Part shown: positions 9,228 through 18,538 of the stretch, in pieces | Layout: every line of letters starts with the position of its first letter | Position numbering within the stretch: the first letter of the stretch is position 1 | Notes under the pieces: generated by a model | The model's input: the letters and a program-made list of their open reading frames with translations, nothing else | Databases searched by the model: none | What the model was told of the DNA's origin: nothing | DNA from: RI-92 sp037384645 | GTDB taxonomy: Bacteria > Pseudomonadota > Gammaproteobacteria > UBA6429 > Thiohalophilaceae | DNA: 64,000 nt | Assembly (NCBI GenBank): GCA_037384645.1 | Contig: JARRNT010000041.1 | Span: 1 to 64,000 of the forward strand | Reading direction: 5' to 3' | Position numbers and translations under genes: made by a program

Positions 9228-9532
9228 TCGTGCCAGTCATCCGGCAGGGTGGCCTGACCGCGTAAGGCAACCAGTTTCAGCAACAGGGTAAGGGCCAGCG
9301 CAGTGGCGGATACCGCCACCACGATCCCCGTGATCACCATGGCATGCGGGACCGGATCCGGGCTGCCCTGCGCTGTGCGCCGGGCCATGGCGATCAGTAC
9401 CAGGAATACCCCGCTGCCCATGATATTCAGCGCGAGGATTTTACGCAGGATATGCGCATGCACAATCAGCGCATACAGGCCGAGACAGAACAGACCCACG
9501 CCAACCAGGGCATACATCAGCGCGACGCTCAT
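9224..9532 (-). CDS. mrpC: MrpC (NuoK-like) antiporter subunit
   Basis: 102-aa protein with three predicted membrane helices, typical in size and sequence of MrpC/MnhC and homologous to NuoK (ALNIMGSGVFLVLIA; PHAMVITGIVVAVSATALAL). The PxAMVITGIVV stretch is a family hallmark. It overlaps both neighbours by four bases (ATGA), indicating coupled translation in the antiporter operon. Confidence 0.88.
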   Translation of the reverse strand: MSVALMYALVGVGLFCLGLYALIVHAHILRKILALNIMGSGVFLVLIAMARRTAQGSPDPVPHAMVITGIVVAVSATALALTLLLKLVALRGQATLPDDWHE

Positions 9533-10230
9533 TGGTATTCCTGATATGGCGGTTCACCGCCAAGAAATAAGGCCGTCAGGGTCACCGCGATGGAAAGTGT
9601 CGCCGCCGTCTCCAGCGCAAGGATAATGAGTCCCGCATGGCCTGGTGGCAATTGCAATAAATGCGACGTCAGCACGGCGGTGATGATGGCGATCAGCACA
9701 AACATCATGGGGCCGGCGATCAACACCAGGCGCCATAACCACGGCGGCAGTGCCAGGTAGGGGCGCCGCCCAGTCAACAGCAACAGCACACCCGCTGCAC
9801 CCAAAACTGCCCCGGCCTGAAAGGCACCGCCGGGGGCATGGGCCCCGACCCACAGCAAATAGGCGGCAACCAGGATCAGCAAAGGCACCAGCAAGCGCAC
9901 CATCGCATCCAGCACCGCACCCGTTGCCTCTTCCGCTTGTGTTGTCATCTCCCCTGACGTCCACACCCCCAGCAGCGCCAGCAATAATACGATCATCTCC
10001 AGCAAGGTATCGTAACCGCGAAAGTTGAGCAGAACGGCGGTTACCGGATTAGTCACGCCACTGAGATGTAATTGTGCCTGCACGATCTGGCTCAGGCCCG
10101 CTGCCTGCTGGGGCAGTGACAACACCACATAGCCCAGACCCGCCGCCAGCACGCTAACCGCTATCGCCACCAGTCGCCGCAACCAGGGTGCGGTGCCGGA
10201 CTGTTCGACATTATGCATCGGGTTGCTCAT
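9529..10230 (-). CDS. mrpB: MrpB subunit with fused MbhE-like N-terminal region
   Basis: 233-aa membrane protein. The first half contains NFRGYDTLLEMIVLLLALLGVW, close to the MbhE/MrpA C-terminal motif (DFRGFDTLGE), given here in two parts: NFRGYDTLLE then MIVLLLALLGVW. The second half has GAHAPGGAFQAGAVLGAA, matching the MnhB motif (GHNAPGGGF). This looks like a fusion of the MrpA C-terminal module with MrpB. ATG at 10230 is preferred; the longer upstream frame reads antisense-like low-complexity sequence. Confidence 0.82.
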   Translation of the reverse strand: MSNPMHNVEQSGTAPWLRRLVAIAVSVLAAGLGYVVLSLPQQAAGLSQIVQAQLHLSGVTNPVTAVLLNFRGYDTLLEMIVLLLALLGVWTSGEMTTQAEEATGAVLDAMVRLLVPLLILVAAYLLWVGAHAPGGAFQAGAVLGAAGVLLLLTGRRPYLALPPWLWRLVLIAGPMMFVLIAIITAVLTSHLLQLPPGHAGLIILALETAATLSIAVTLTALFLGGEPPYQEYQ

Positions 10231-10240
10231 GTCATCGCTA

Positions 10241-10510
10241 TCAAGGTTTTTTGCGTTGCCCGTGTTTGAGCCGCGCGAATGCTGCCAGTAGCAGGGCACC
10301 GGTGAGACCGGCACCGATCGCCGCTTCCGCCAGGGCCACATCCGGTGCCTGCAGTCGCACCCAGACCAGTGCCATCAGTAAGCCGAAGGCAATAAACAGG
10401 ACAATGGCCTTGAACAGGTCGGGACAGGCCAGTGCCCGCCAGGCCAGCCACAACAGGCTACCACCCAGCAGTAGATCGAAGACCCAGGCGATCTGCGTCA
10501 GCGCTTCCAT
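10241..10510 (-). CDS. MbhD/DUF4040-type small antiporter subunit
   Basis: 89-aa membrane protein with three helices and the motif APDVALAEAAIGAGLTGALL, typical of the MbhD (DUF4040) module that in classical Mrp systems forms part of the MrpA C-terminus. Here it is a free-standing gene. It overlaps the MrpG gene by 13 bases and ends 10 bases before the MrpB start. Confidence 0.82.
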   Translation of the reverse strand: MEALTQIAWVFDLLLGGSLLWLAWRALACPDLFKAIVLFIAFGLLMALVWVRLQAPDVALAEAAIGAGLTGALLLAAFARLKHGQRKKP

Positions 10511-10797
10511 AGACGTATCCCCTTTTGCAAGGCGGCGCGCGCCACCAGATGTGACACACTGGCACCGGCGAGCAGGACCAGAATCCAGATCAGCACCAGC
10601 TTGCCGGCCTCCGCCCAGGAACCGGCCTGCACCAGCAAGCCGGTTATGACGAGCCCCAGCCCAACGTTGTCGGCCTTGGTCAGCGCGTGCAGACGGGTGT
10701 AGACATCCGGAAACCGCAACAGGCCCAGCGTGCCCGCCAGAAAAAACAGGCCGCCGGCAAGCAATAACAAGGTGCTGATCATTTCACTCACGCTCAT
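10498..10797 (-). CDS. mrpG: MrpG antiporter subunit
   Basis: 99-aa protein with three helices, typical MrpG/MnhG (LLRFPDVYTRLHALTKADNVG). The start is ATG at 10797, one base after the MrpF stop. Essential accessory subunit of the Mrp antiporter; exact function in the family is not defined. Confidence 0.9.
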   Translation of the reverse strand: MSVSEMISTLLLLAGGLFFLAGTLGLLRFPDVYTRLHALTKADNVGLGLVITGLLVQAGSWAEAGKLVLIWILVLLAGASVSHLVARAALQKGIRLWKR

Positions 10798-10798
10798 G

Positions 10799-11062
10799 TC
10801 ACTGTTCCCGATCAGGCCAGGCCCGGCGGACAAAGGCAACCGCGGTCACCGCAGCCAGCAAGGCAAAGACCAGGGCCACATCACGCAGGGCCGGCTGGCC
10901 CATGACCTCTGCCAATAGCAACAGGATCGCCACGGCGGTGGTCCCGAACAGTTGTGCGGCCAGCATGCGGTCGGCCGGTGTTGGTCCGCGCAACACGCGC
11001 CACATGCCGGCCCCGAGATTTAACAATAAAAACAGGGCGAGAATGAAATAAACTATCTGCAT
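10799..11062 (-). CDS. mrpF: MrpF antiporter subunit
   Basis: 87-aa, three-helix protein with the MrpF/MnhF signature (RVLRGPTPADRMLAAQ; LRDVALVFALLAAVTAVAF). It lies five bases behind the universal stress protein gene and one base before mrpG, so all are probably cotranscribed. Confidence 0.9.
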   Translation of the reverse strand: MQIVYFILALFLLLNLGAGMWRVLRGPTPADRMLAAQLFGTTAVAILLLLAEVMGQPALRDVALVFALLAAVTAVAFVRRAWPDREQ

Positions 11063-11067
11063 GCAGA

Positions 11068-12048
11068 TTACTCCGGTAACGTGACGGGCGTGATAAAACC
11101 CGGCGGTTTAAGCGCGAGCACCGAGCAGTCGATCTGGTTGAGGATCGTCTCTGCCGTATTACCCATGATAAAACCGGGAATGCCGGTACGCGCGACCGTG
11201 CCCATGACGAGCAGGTCCGCAGCCAGCGACTTCACCAGTACCGGGATTTCTCTGCGAGGCCGGCCCTTGATCAAATGATGCTGCGGTTTGAGGTAGTCCA
11301 TGGCCTCAGCCCCCAGGGCAGTGGCCATCTCCTCCAGCAAACTATCCAGCCTGACAGCGTGCTGTTGCCGGACCTGTTCCACATAGGCGTCAAGCTTGTC
11401 TTCTGAAGTACGCAAAAACACGCCACGCATGGCGCTTTCGCCGAAGGCCTCCCAGGCATGCACGATGTGTAACTCCGCAAGCTCGGCCAGTGCGAGGGAA
11501 GAGGCCATTTCCAGGATCGAACGGTTGAGGGCATGCCGCGCCTGCAATTCTTCCGGCGGATAATTATCGGCAACGTCGACGGCAGCGAGAATGCGCCGGT
11601 AGGATCGGGTCTCGTCAGTTTTCACAAACCATAGCGGGCAGGGACACTTGCGCAGCAAATGCATATCATCACTGCTGAAAAGGCGATCAAACCAGTCCTG
11701 TGGTTCGGGTGATGCAAGCACCAGATCATGCCCTGACCGCATCACTTCCCGGATAATTTCCAGAAACGGTGTCCCGGTCAGAATTTTTGTTGTTATCGCA
11801 AGACCATCACGGTAAGGCTTGACCAGCTTGTCCAGTTCCAGCGCATACGCTTTGATTGCATTGTCCGCCAGCTCGGTCGAGGAAAAGGTATCTTGCGACA
11901 GGTCCGTTTCCAGACTAATCGGTGAATGCACCGTGACCACAGAGAGACTGGCCTGGTTGGATTGTGCCAGCGCCACCGCGCGTTCCAATACGGGTTTATA
12001 CGCATCATGAGGTTGGACCACACAGAGGATGTTCCTGAATCGTTTCAT
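11068..12048 (-). CDS. Tandem universal stress protein (UspE-like) inside the Mrp operon
   Basis: Cytoplasmic 326-aa protein with two UspA domains. The C-terminal domain carries the nucleotide-binding motif GTVARTGIPGFIMGNTAE, matching the G-2x-G-9x-G(S/T/N) pattern; the N-terminal copy is more divergent. The start is taken as the ATG at 12048 (MKRFRNIL), with AGGAGG about 11 bases upstream; the ATG at 12057 lies too close to that site. It sits between mrpE and mrpF with almost no spacing, so it should be made with the antiporter. A role in sensing energy state or regulating the antiporter is inference. Confidence 0.85.
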   Translation of the reverse strand: MKRFRNILCVVQPHDAYKPVLERAVALAQSNQASLSVVTVHSPISLETDLSQDTFSSTELADNAIKAYALELDKLVKPYRDGLAITTKILTGTPFLEIIREVMRSGHDLVLASPEPQDWFDRLFSSDDMHLLRKCPCPLWFVKTDETRSYRRILAAVDVADNYPPEELQARHALNRSILEMASSLALAELAELHIVHAWEAFGESAMRGVFLRTSEDKLDAYVEQVRQQHAVRLDSLLEEMATALGAEAMDYLKPQHHLIKGRPRREIPVLVKSLAADLLVMGTVARTGIPGFIMGNTAETILNQIDCSVLALKPPGFITPVTLPE

Positions 12049-12049
12049 C

Positions 12050-12523
12050 TCAGGCATTCCCTCCTGCAGGTTGCAGAGATATTCTGAACATTCGCGCAAT
12101 CCCTTGCTCCACCGCGGTGAGTTCCTGCATAAAATCCGTGCGGCGATCCAGCACATGTACCCTGAGAACGCGTGTACCAAGCTCCGCACCCAGCGTGCCC
12201 GGCAACAGCCCTACGGTATTGGTCATCATTACTTGCGGCAGCCCTGGCGGCAATTGCAATTGATAATCCACCAGTTCCGGTTCGATAGACAGTTCACGTC
12301 TAAATACACGCCGCGCCACATCCACGCCGCCCCTGAGTGACATGAACACAAAGAAAGGAATAAACCTGAAGAGCGCTAACCAGGAAAATGGGACAGGAGC
12401 TTGCAGTCTGATGCTGGCAACCACGGCGAGCACTACCGCCGGCAGACCGATCCACCAGGAAGCGGCTACGCCATTACTCAGCACATACCATATCAGAAGG
12501 AAAAACACTCCACGTGATACCAT
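12050..12523 (-). CDS. mrpE: MrpE antiporter subunit, first gene of the operon
   Basis: 157-aa membrane protein with the MrpE/MnhE pattern (TNTVGLLPGTLGAELGTRVLRVHVLD split as TNTVGLLPGTLGAEL and RVLRVHVLD). ATG at 12523 has AGGAGGGG eight bases upstream; an upstream TTG is rejected. It opens a minus-strand operon of ten genes running to 4982: E, Usp, F, G, MbhD, B, C, D and two further antiporter subunits. No hydrogenase or complex I catalytic genes are present, so this is an Mrp antiporter rather than Mbh/Nuo. Confidence 0.88.
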   Translation of the reverse strand: MVSRGVFFLLIWYVLSNGVAASWWIGLPAVVLAVVASIRLQAPVPFSWLALFRFIPFFVFMSLRGGVDVARRVFRRELSIEPELVDYQLQLPPGLPQVMMTNTVGLLPGTLGAELGTRVLRVHVLDRRTDFMQELTAVEQGIARMFRISLQPAGGNA

Positions 12524-12742
12524 GGTCAAAACCCCTCCTAGGTAACAAAACCAGTGTATCCAACGTGATCCAGTATAAGGTGCCCTTTACTGGGAAGTCG
12601 AGCATGACGGTAACTGGAATATCCGCTATGCTAATATATTGCATGAGTTGTCATGGGAGATTCACACAGTGATCTCCGCGTCCCCCATAAATCCATTGCA
12701 CCACTAATTAATAGTGTACTGGTGCACTCTGGTGAATAGCAC

Positions 12743-15700
12743 TCAGGTCTTTTCAGGCGGTGTCTGGCTGCGCGACTCATTCGCGTCGCTGCCGCTCTTG
12801 TCACCCATAAGCCGGCGCACTACCACGTAGAACACCGGCACAAACAACACACCGAGGGCGGTGGCACCGAACATCCCGCCCATCACGCCGGTGCCGATGG
12901 CGTGACGACTGTTGGCGCCGGCCCCGGTAGACACCGCCAGCGGCAACACGCCGAGAATAAACGCAATCGAGGTCATGAGGATGGGGCGCAGACGCAGACG
13001 GCATGCCTCCAGGGTCGCGTCAAACAGGCCACGACCAGCCTGGTGCATTTTGCTGGCAAACTCGATGATGAGGATGGCATTTTTGGCTGACAGACCAATT
13101 ACCGCGATCATACCCACCTTGAAGTAGACATCGTTTTCCAGACCGCGCAGCCAGGTAAAGCTGACTGCACCGAGAATCCCCAGCGGCACCACCATCATCA
13201 CCGCGGCCGGGATCGACCAGCTCTCATACAGCGCGGCTAGAGCCAGGAATACCACCAGCAGGGAAAGACCAAATAGAATAGGGGCGGTTTTGCCGGAAAC
13301 GATCTCCTGCAGGGACTGACCCGACCATTCATAACCAATGCCCGCCGGCAGATCCTTTTTCACGATATTCTCCATGGCCGCCATGGCTTCACCGGAACTA
13401 CGGCCAGGCGCGGCACCGCCCACGATCTGAATGGCATTATAGCCGTTATAGTGGCTGACAGCCGGTGGCGCAATCGTCCAGCTGGGCGTGACCACGCTAT
13501 TGAGCGGCACCATGTGATCGATCCCGCCTTTACTGCTGTGAATGAAATAATGACTGAGGTCACCCGGGCGTGCGCGGTATGCTGTATCGGCCTGCAATAA
13601 CACCTTGAGCACACGGCCCTGGTAATTGAAATCGTTAGCATAGACCGGGGCCAGCATCAGGTTAATGGTATTATAAATGTCGCTCAGCTTTAGCCCCATG
13701 GACAGGGCCTTGACCCGATCCACGTGCAGATGCAATTCCGGTGAATCTGGTAATTGATTGGGCCGTACCCCTGACAGCACCGGGTTTTTCCTGGCCGCAC
13801 CGAGCAGCATATGACTGGCCTCAACCAGTTTTTTGTAACCGGCCCCGGCACGGTCTTCCAGCTGGAAATCAAAACCACCGAAGCGGCCAAGCCCACGTAC
13901 AGTCGGCAGGTTAACCACGAAAATCCTCGCGCCCTTGATCTGTTGCAGGGCCCCGTTCGCCCATTGGATCACGGCATCCGCGTGCTCGCTGGCCCTGGTT
14001 CGTTGGCTCCAGTTCTTGAGCCGGATAAAGCCAAGACCGACGTTCTCACCCTGGCCGACGAAACTGAAGCCGGCCACGTCGAGCACCTTGTCGACTGCCG
14101 GGTTCTTCAACATGATCTTTTCCATTTGCCGTAAGACCTTGCCGGTCCGCGCTATAGTGGCACCCGCTGGCAGTTGCACAATGGCGAGACAGTAACCTTG
14201 ATCCTCCTGCGGCAGAAAACTGGTCGGCAGGCGGGTAAAGATAAATCCGGCCAGCACCACCAGCACGGCAAACGCGACCATCCAGCGCGGGGTATGCCGA
14301 ATTGACCTGGCAACCTGTCGCAGGTAAGCCGCGGTCATCCCGTTATAAAAGCGATTAAAACCCCGTAAAAAAGCATTGGGCTCGCCATGTGTCGGTTTGA
14401 GCAGGCTGGCGCATAGTGCTGGCGTAAAGCTCAGTGCCATGGTGGCGGAGATCGCCATGGAAATGGCAATCGTCAGTGAGAACTGGCGATAGATGGCGCC
14501 GACACTGCCACCGACCAGAGCAATAGGAATAAATACCGCGGCTAGAACCGTGGTCATGGCCACGATGGCACCGGAGATCTGGCCCATGGCCTTGCGTGCG
14601 GCTTCCCTGGGCGGTAAACCTTCTTCGGTCATGATGCGTTCGACGTTTTCCACCACCACGATAGCATCGTCCACCACCAGGCCGATCGCCAGCACCAGCG
14701 CAAACAGACTGAGCACGTTGATCGAGAAACCAACCAGGTACATGCCGGCAAAGGCACTGGTCAGGGCCACCGGCACCACCAGGGTCGGGATCAGGGTCGC
14801 ACGCAGGTTTTGCAGGAACAACAGGATCACCAGGAAGACCAGGATAACCGCGGCAATAAGAGTGTAGAGTACTTCGTGGATCGAGATACTCACGAACTGG
14901 GTACTGTCGTAAGGCACAAACCAGCTAACCCCGGCCGGAAAGTATTGCGACAGATCTTTCATCTTGGCGCGCACGGCATCGGCCACCTCCAGGGCATTCG
15001 CACCGGGACCAAGCATAATCGCCATACCCGCAATCGGTTCACCGTTGACGTGAACATCGTGACCGTAGGACGCCGCACCCAGGGCAATGCGGGCCACGTC
15101 ACGCAGACGTACCGTGCTGCCATCGGGATTGGCACGCAGAATAATATTCTTGAACTGATCCGGACTGGTAAAGCGAGATGACGAAGTCACTGAAGCAGTA
15201 AAACCCTGACCCGGTAACGCCGGTTCACCGCCAATGACACCGGCCGCAATCTGCACGTTTTGCGCACGTACGGCGTCGAGGACCTGCGAGGCACTCAGGC
15301 CATAACCGCGCAGCTTGTCCGGGTTGAGCCAGATGCGCATGGCATAAGCTGACCCAAACAGACGAACATCACCCACCCCAGACAAACGCTGGATGGGATT
15401 CTCTACCTGCGCCGCAATGACGTTATTCAGCGCATAGGTATCGAGATTGTGCTTATCGGATTTGAGCGCAACCACCATTAAAAAATCGGTGTTGGCCTTG
15501 GCCACGGTAATCCCGTTCTCGATCACCTGCTGCGGCAACCGGCTTTCCGCCACGTTAACCTGGTTCTGTACCTGAACCTGGGCAATATCCGGATCGGTAC
15601 CGGTCTTGAAGGTCAGGGTAATCGTCACCGATCCGTTAGAACGTGACGTTGAATCGAAATACAGCAGGTTATCAATTGACGTCAGCTGTTGCTCGATCAC

Positions 15701-15889
15701 CGAGGTCACTGATTTCTCGATCACCTGGGCACTGGCACCGGGGTAACTGGTGTTGATACTGACCTGGGGCGGTGCAATCGGTGGATAGGCCGTTACCGGC
15801 AGATTGAAAATGGCGATAGTACCGGCCAGGGTAATCAGGATCGCCATGACCCAGGCGAAGATTGGCCGATCGATAAAAAATCCCGACAT
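12743..15889 (-). CDS. RND multidrug efflux transporter (AcrB/MexB, HAE1 family)
   Basis: Inner-membrane proton-driven exporter of 1048 aa, the usual length. It starts with the family signature MSGFFIDRPIFAWVMAI. TM4 contains the paired aspartates (GLVVDDAIVVVENVERIM) and TM10 the lysine (LSAKNAILIIEFA) of the proton relay. AGGAG lies six bases before ATG 15889. It follows the periplasmic adaptor gene by 10 bases. No outer-membrane channel gene is adjacent, so it probably uses a TolC encoded elsewhere. Substrates cannot be read from the sequence. Confidence 0.95.
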   Translation of the reverse strand: MSGFFIDRPIFAWVMAILITLAGTIAIFNLPVTAYPPIAPPQVSINTSYPGASAQVIEKSVTSVIEQQLTSIDNLLYFDSTSRSNGSVTITLTFKTGTDPDIAQVQVQNQVNVAESRLPQQVIENGITVAKANTDFLMVVALKSDKHNLDTYALNNVIAAQVENPIQRLSGVGDVRLFGSAYAMRIWLNPDKLRGYGLSASQVLDAVRAQNVQIAAGVIGGEPALPGQGFTASVTSSSRFTSPDQFKNIILRANPDGSTVRLRDVARIALGAASYGHDVHVNGEPIAGMAIMLGPGANALEVADAVRAKMKDLSQYFPAGVSWFVPYDSTQFVSISIHEVLYTLIAAVILVFLVILLFLQNLRATLIPTLVVPVALTSAFAGMYLVGFSINVLSLFALVLAIGLVVDDAIVVVENVERIMTEEGLPPREAARKAMGQISGAIVAMTTVLAAVFIPIALVGGSVGAIYRQFSLTIAISMAISATMALSFTPALCASLLKPTHGEPNAFLRGFNRFYNGMTAAYLRQVARSIRHTPRWMVAFAVLVVLAGFIFTRLPTSFLPQEDQGYCLAIVQLPAGATIARTGKVLRQMEKIMLKNPAVDKVLDVAGFSFVGQGENVGLGFIRLKNWSQRTRASEHADAVIQWANGALQQIKGARIFVVNLPTVRGLGRFGGFDFQLEDRAGAGYKKLVEASHMLLGAARKNPVLSGVRPNQLPDSPELHLHVDRVKALSMGLKLSDIYNTINLMLAPVYANDFNYQGRVLKVLLQADTAYRARPGDLSHYFIHSSKGGIDHMVPLNSVVTPSWTIAPPAVSHYNGYNAIQIVGGAAPGRSSGEAMAAMENIVKKDLPAGIGYEWSGQSLQEIVSGKTAPILFGLSLLVVFLALAALYESWSIPAAVMMVVPLGILGAVSFTWLRGLENDVYFKVGMIAVIGLSAKNAILIIEFASKMHQAGRGLFDATLEACRLRLRPILMTSIAFILGVLPLAVSTGAGANSRHAIGTGVMGGMFGATALGVLFVPVFYVVVRRLMGDKSGSDANESRSQTPPEKT

Positions 15890-15899
15890 GAATAACTCC

Positions 15900-17057
15900 T
15901 CAGGACCTGGGGCTCTCGCCGTGATCCGCTGCCGCGGGCACTGCCTTGGCTGTGGCGCCCGGCCGTACCTTCTGCAGCCCGTCGACAATCACCTGATCAC
16001 CGTCCAGCTTGCCGGTCACGATCCAGTTTTTACGGGTCATGCCATGGGTCTTGATGCGCTGCTCGGCAACCTTGCCGTCACTGCCCACGGTGTAGACATA
16101 GGCACCGGCGTTGTCGCGCATCACCGCCGCCTGCGGGATCAGATAGGCATGGTCCAGGTGACCCATGGTCAGGCGTAACTTGACGAACATACCCGGCAAT
16201 AACTGGCGGTCCGGATTCGGCACCACTGCGCGCAGGGACACCGTGCCGGTGTTGGGATCCACCGCCAGGTCGGAAAAATCCAGGCTGCCGGTATGCGGAT
16301 AAGGCGTGCCATCGGCCAGCATGACCTCGACCTTGCCATGCGGCTCCTGCATGTCATTCGCTTTTTGGCCACTGGCCTGTTCCAGTTGCTGCAGCTCGGT
16401 CACAGACTGGCTGAAGTTTACGTATATTGGATCGATCTGTTCCACCGTGGTCAATTCGGTGGCCTCGCCCTGACCCACCAGGGCACCTTCTGTGACCAGC
16501 GCCCGACCGGCGCGACCGGCAATCGGTGCCGTGACCGTGGCATAACCCAGGTCCAGTTTGGCCTTTTCCACGTTGGCCTCGGCCTGCTTCACTGCCGCGG
16601 CACTGGTGCGTTCGTTAGCGGCGGCTGTATCCACTTCCTGCGACGAAATCAGATGACGCGCGGCCAGGCCACGATAGCGCTTGGAGATCAGAGCAGCATT
16701 GGCCGCATCAGCGCGCGCTTTCGCCAGTGCTGCTTCCTGGGCGTGCAAGGCGGCTTCCAGCGGCGCCGGGTCGATCTGGAACAGGATCTGGCCCTGCTTG
16801 ACGTCCGTGCCTTCGGTGTAGACCCGCTTGAGAATCACACCGGCTACCCGTGCCCGTACCTGTGCGATCCGTACCGCCGCCAGTCGACCGACCATCACGC
16901 GTGTCAGCGGCACGGTACTGGCGTGCGCAGTCACGACCGTCACCTGTGGTGTCGGCATTTGCCGTTTGCCAGGGGACGAGGATTTACCACAGCCCGTCAA
17001 CACCACGGTCAGCATTGCTAACCACGCGAGTTGCAACTGCATACGACGCATCTTCAT
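15900..17057 (-). CDS. RND periplasmic adaptor lipoprotein (AcrA/MexA family)
   Basis: 385-aa membrane-fusion protein with a lipoprotein signal (LTVVLTGC, lipobox cysteine at about 23). It has biotinyl-lipoyl halves (VAGVILKRVYTEGTDVKQGQ; ATVTAPIAGRAGRALVTEG), an alpha-hairpin region around 95-150 and beta-barrel domains with LLPGMFVKLRL. It links the inner-membrane pump encoded downstream to an outer-membrane channel. No TetR-type repressor is adjacent. Confidence 0.93.
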   Translation of the reverse strand: MKMRRMQLQLAWLAMLTVVLTGCGKSSSPGKRQMPTPQVTVVTAHASTVPLTRVMVGRLAAVRIAQVRARVAGVILKRVYTEGTDVKQGQILFQIDPAPLEAALHAQEAALAKARADAANAALISKRYRGLAARHLISSQEVDTAAANERTSAAAVKQAEANVEKAKLDLGYATVTAPIAGRAGRALVTEGALVGQGEATELTTVEQIDPIYVNFSQSVTELQQLEQASGQKANDMQEPHGKVEVMLADGTPYPHTGSLDFSDLAVDPNTGTVSLRAVVPNPDRQLLPGMFVKLRLTMGHLDHAYLIPQAAVMRDNAGAYVYTVGSDGKVAEQRIKTHGMTRKNWIVTGKLDGDQVIVDGLQKVRPGATAKAVPAAADHGESPRS

Positions 17058-17463
17058 ATCGGATCCTTAAGACAGCATTAGGCGCGGGGATAGTGGAACA
17101 CCAGGTGACCTGACAAGTCATCGCACGATGGCGAAATCCCGGGCGCATGATTTTTAGGATTATTCACACGAAATGGCTATCGTATCACAAGATTTCCAGC
17201 CGACCAGCGCTATGTTTGCGCGCGCCTACCATGCCAGGTTCCGACAGGAAACGGGGATAATTCACCTGTAGATCATGCTGGTTAATACCGGCCGGTCCGG
17301 AAAACGTCAATGCGGCTGACACGTTTTCTTTCCCCAGGTTGCCGGATTTTTGTGCTTGTGGCCAGCGAGTCGGCTATCAGCGTAACCGAATGCACTGGCC
17401 GCCTGGATAAATTACCCCGATTGGACGTACGCGCCAGACAGGTTTGCGCGTACAATGCGGGCC
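17058..17463. other. Intergenic region between the RND operon and the DedA gene
   Basis: About 400 bases between divergent genes. No gene or RNA structure is recognised. Both promoters should lie here; TACAAT just before the DedA gene (17451-17456) overlaps the first ATG and lacks a well-spaced -35, so I do not assign it. Confidence 0.4.
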
Positions 17464-18093
17464 ATGATTGAAAAATTCATTTCCCTGCTCAGCGGCTTCA
17501 TCATCGGCACCATCTCAAGCATGGGCTATGGTGGGATCGTGCTATTGATGGCTATCGAAAGTGCCTGCATCCCGTTGCCGTCAGAAATCATTATGCCGTT
17601 TTCGGGTTACCTGGTATATAAACACACGTTCGGCCTGTTCGCGGTAGCGGTGTTCGGTGCCATTGGCTGCGTCCTCGGCTCATTGCTCGCCTATGCAATC
17701 GGCGCTTATGGTGGCCGTAGCCTGGTATACAAATACGGTCGCTACGTCCTGATCTCCCACCAGGACCTGGCCATGGCGGATCGCTGGTTTGCCCGCCATG
17801 GCGGTATCACCGTATTCGTTGGCCGCCTGTTACCCATTATCCGCACCTTTATCGCCCTGCCCGCCGGCATCAGCCGCATGCGGCTGTTACCGTTTATCCT
17901 GTATACCTTTGCGGGTTCCCTCATCTGGTGTTACGGGCTGGCCTGGATCGGCCTGAAAATGGGTGAACACTGGCATACGCTCGGCGTTTACTTCCATCGT
18001 TTCGATTTCGTGATCGCACTGATCCTGTTAGCCGGCATCGTCTGGTATGTCCGCCGTCACTGCAAGCATCGCCTCGCATACCGCGAGGAATAA
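17464..18093 (+). CDS. DedA-family membrane protein
   Basis: 209-aa inner-membrane protein of the DedA/VTT family, linked in other bacteria to phospholipid (undecaprenyl phosphate, phosphatidylethanolamine) flipping and membrane-potential maintenance. The family motif is clear: ESACIPLPSEIIMPFSGYL near the N-terminus, then FVGRLLPIIRTFIALPAGIS with the conserved arginines. ATG 17464 is preferred; ATG 17455 would add three residues. It stands alone, convergent with the parvulin gene. Confidence 0.88.
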   Translation: MIEKFISLLSGFIIGTISSMGYGGIVLLMAIESACIPLPSEIIMPFSGYLVYKHTFGLFAVAVFGAIGCVLGSLLAYAIGAYGGRSLVYKYGRYVLISHQDLAMADRWFARHGGITVFVGRLLPIIRTFIALPAGISRMRLLPFILYTFAGSLIWCYGLAWIGLKMGEHWHTLGVYFHRFDFVIALILLAGIVWYVRRHCKHRLAYREE

Positions 18094-18098
18094 GCACT

Positions 18099-18380
18099 TC
18101 ACTCGCTACGCGACGTGATCTCCAGCAGGTGATAACCAAACTGGGTGCGAACCGGACCGTGCACGGTATTGAGTTCAGCGGTAAACACGACCTCGTCAAA
18201 TTCCGGCACCATTTGCCCTTGCCCAAACTCACCCAGGTCGCCTCCCTGTGCACCGGAGGGACATTGCGAATGCTGCTTGGCAATCTCGGCAAAATCAGCC
18301 CCGTCCAGGATTTGTTGTTTGAGTGCTTCGCACTGCTCTTCGGTCGGTACCAGGATATGTCTGGCGCGTGCTCGTGCCAT
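18099..18380 (-). CDS. Parvulin-type peptidyl-prolyl cis-trans isomerase (PpiC-like)
   Basis: 93-aa single-domain cytoplasmic parvulin; there is no signal peptide. Family motifs include ARHILVPTEEQCEALKQQI, ADFAEIAKQHSQCPSGAQGG and LGEFGQGQMVPEFDEVVF, ending in VRTQFGYHLLEI. The size matches E. coli PpiC. GGGAG lies about seven bases before ATG 18380. It is monocistronic and nearly abuts the DedA gene end. Confidence 0.92.
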   Translation of the reverse strand: MARARARHILVPTEEQCEALKQQILDGADFAEIAKQHSQCPSGAQGGDLGEFGQGQMVPEFDEVVFTAELNTVHGPVRTQFGYHLLEITSRSE

Positions 18381-18470
18381 TGTTTGTCTCCCTATATATA
18401 TAGTATGTCTGGAATAAGGGTATATTGTAATTGGCCGCCCGTGCAATGGGCAAATTCCGTCCAGTATGGG

Positions 18471-18476
18471 TATAAT
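18471..18476 (+). promoter_or_regulatory. Candidate -10 box for the glutaredoxin gene
   Basis: Perfect TATAAT 63 bases before the glutaredoxin ATG, in the gap between divergent genes. No convincing -35 is seen at 16-18 bases upstream, so this is tentative. Confidence 0.3.
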
Positions 18477-18538
18477 ACGTCGCGCAGCCGTCGAACCCTG
18501 GCTGTCGTTGTGTAATAACCCTCCGGAAAGGCAAGTCT

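Noticed and set aside
4982..12523. Reading the operon as complex I or a membrane hydrogenase
   Set aside because: No NuoB/C/D/I-like or hydrogenase catalytic subunits; MrpB, C, E, F and G-type genes identify an Mrp antiporter.
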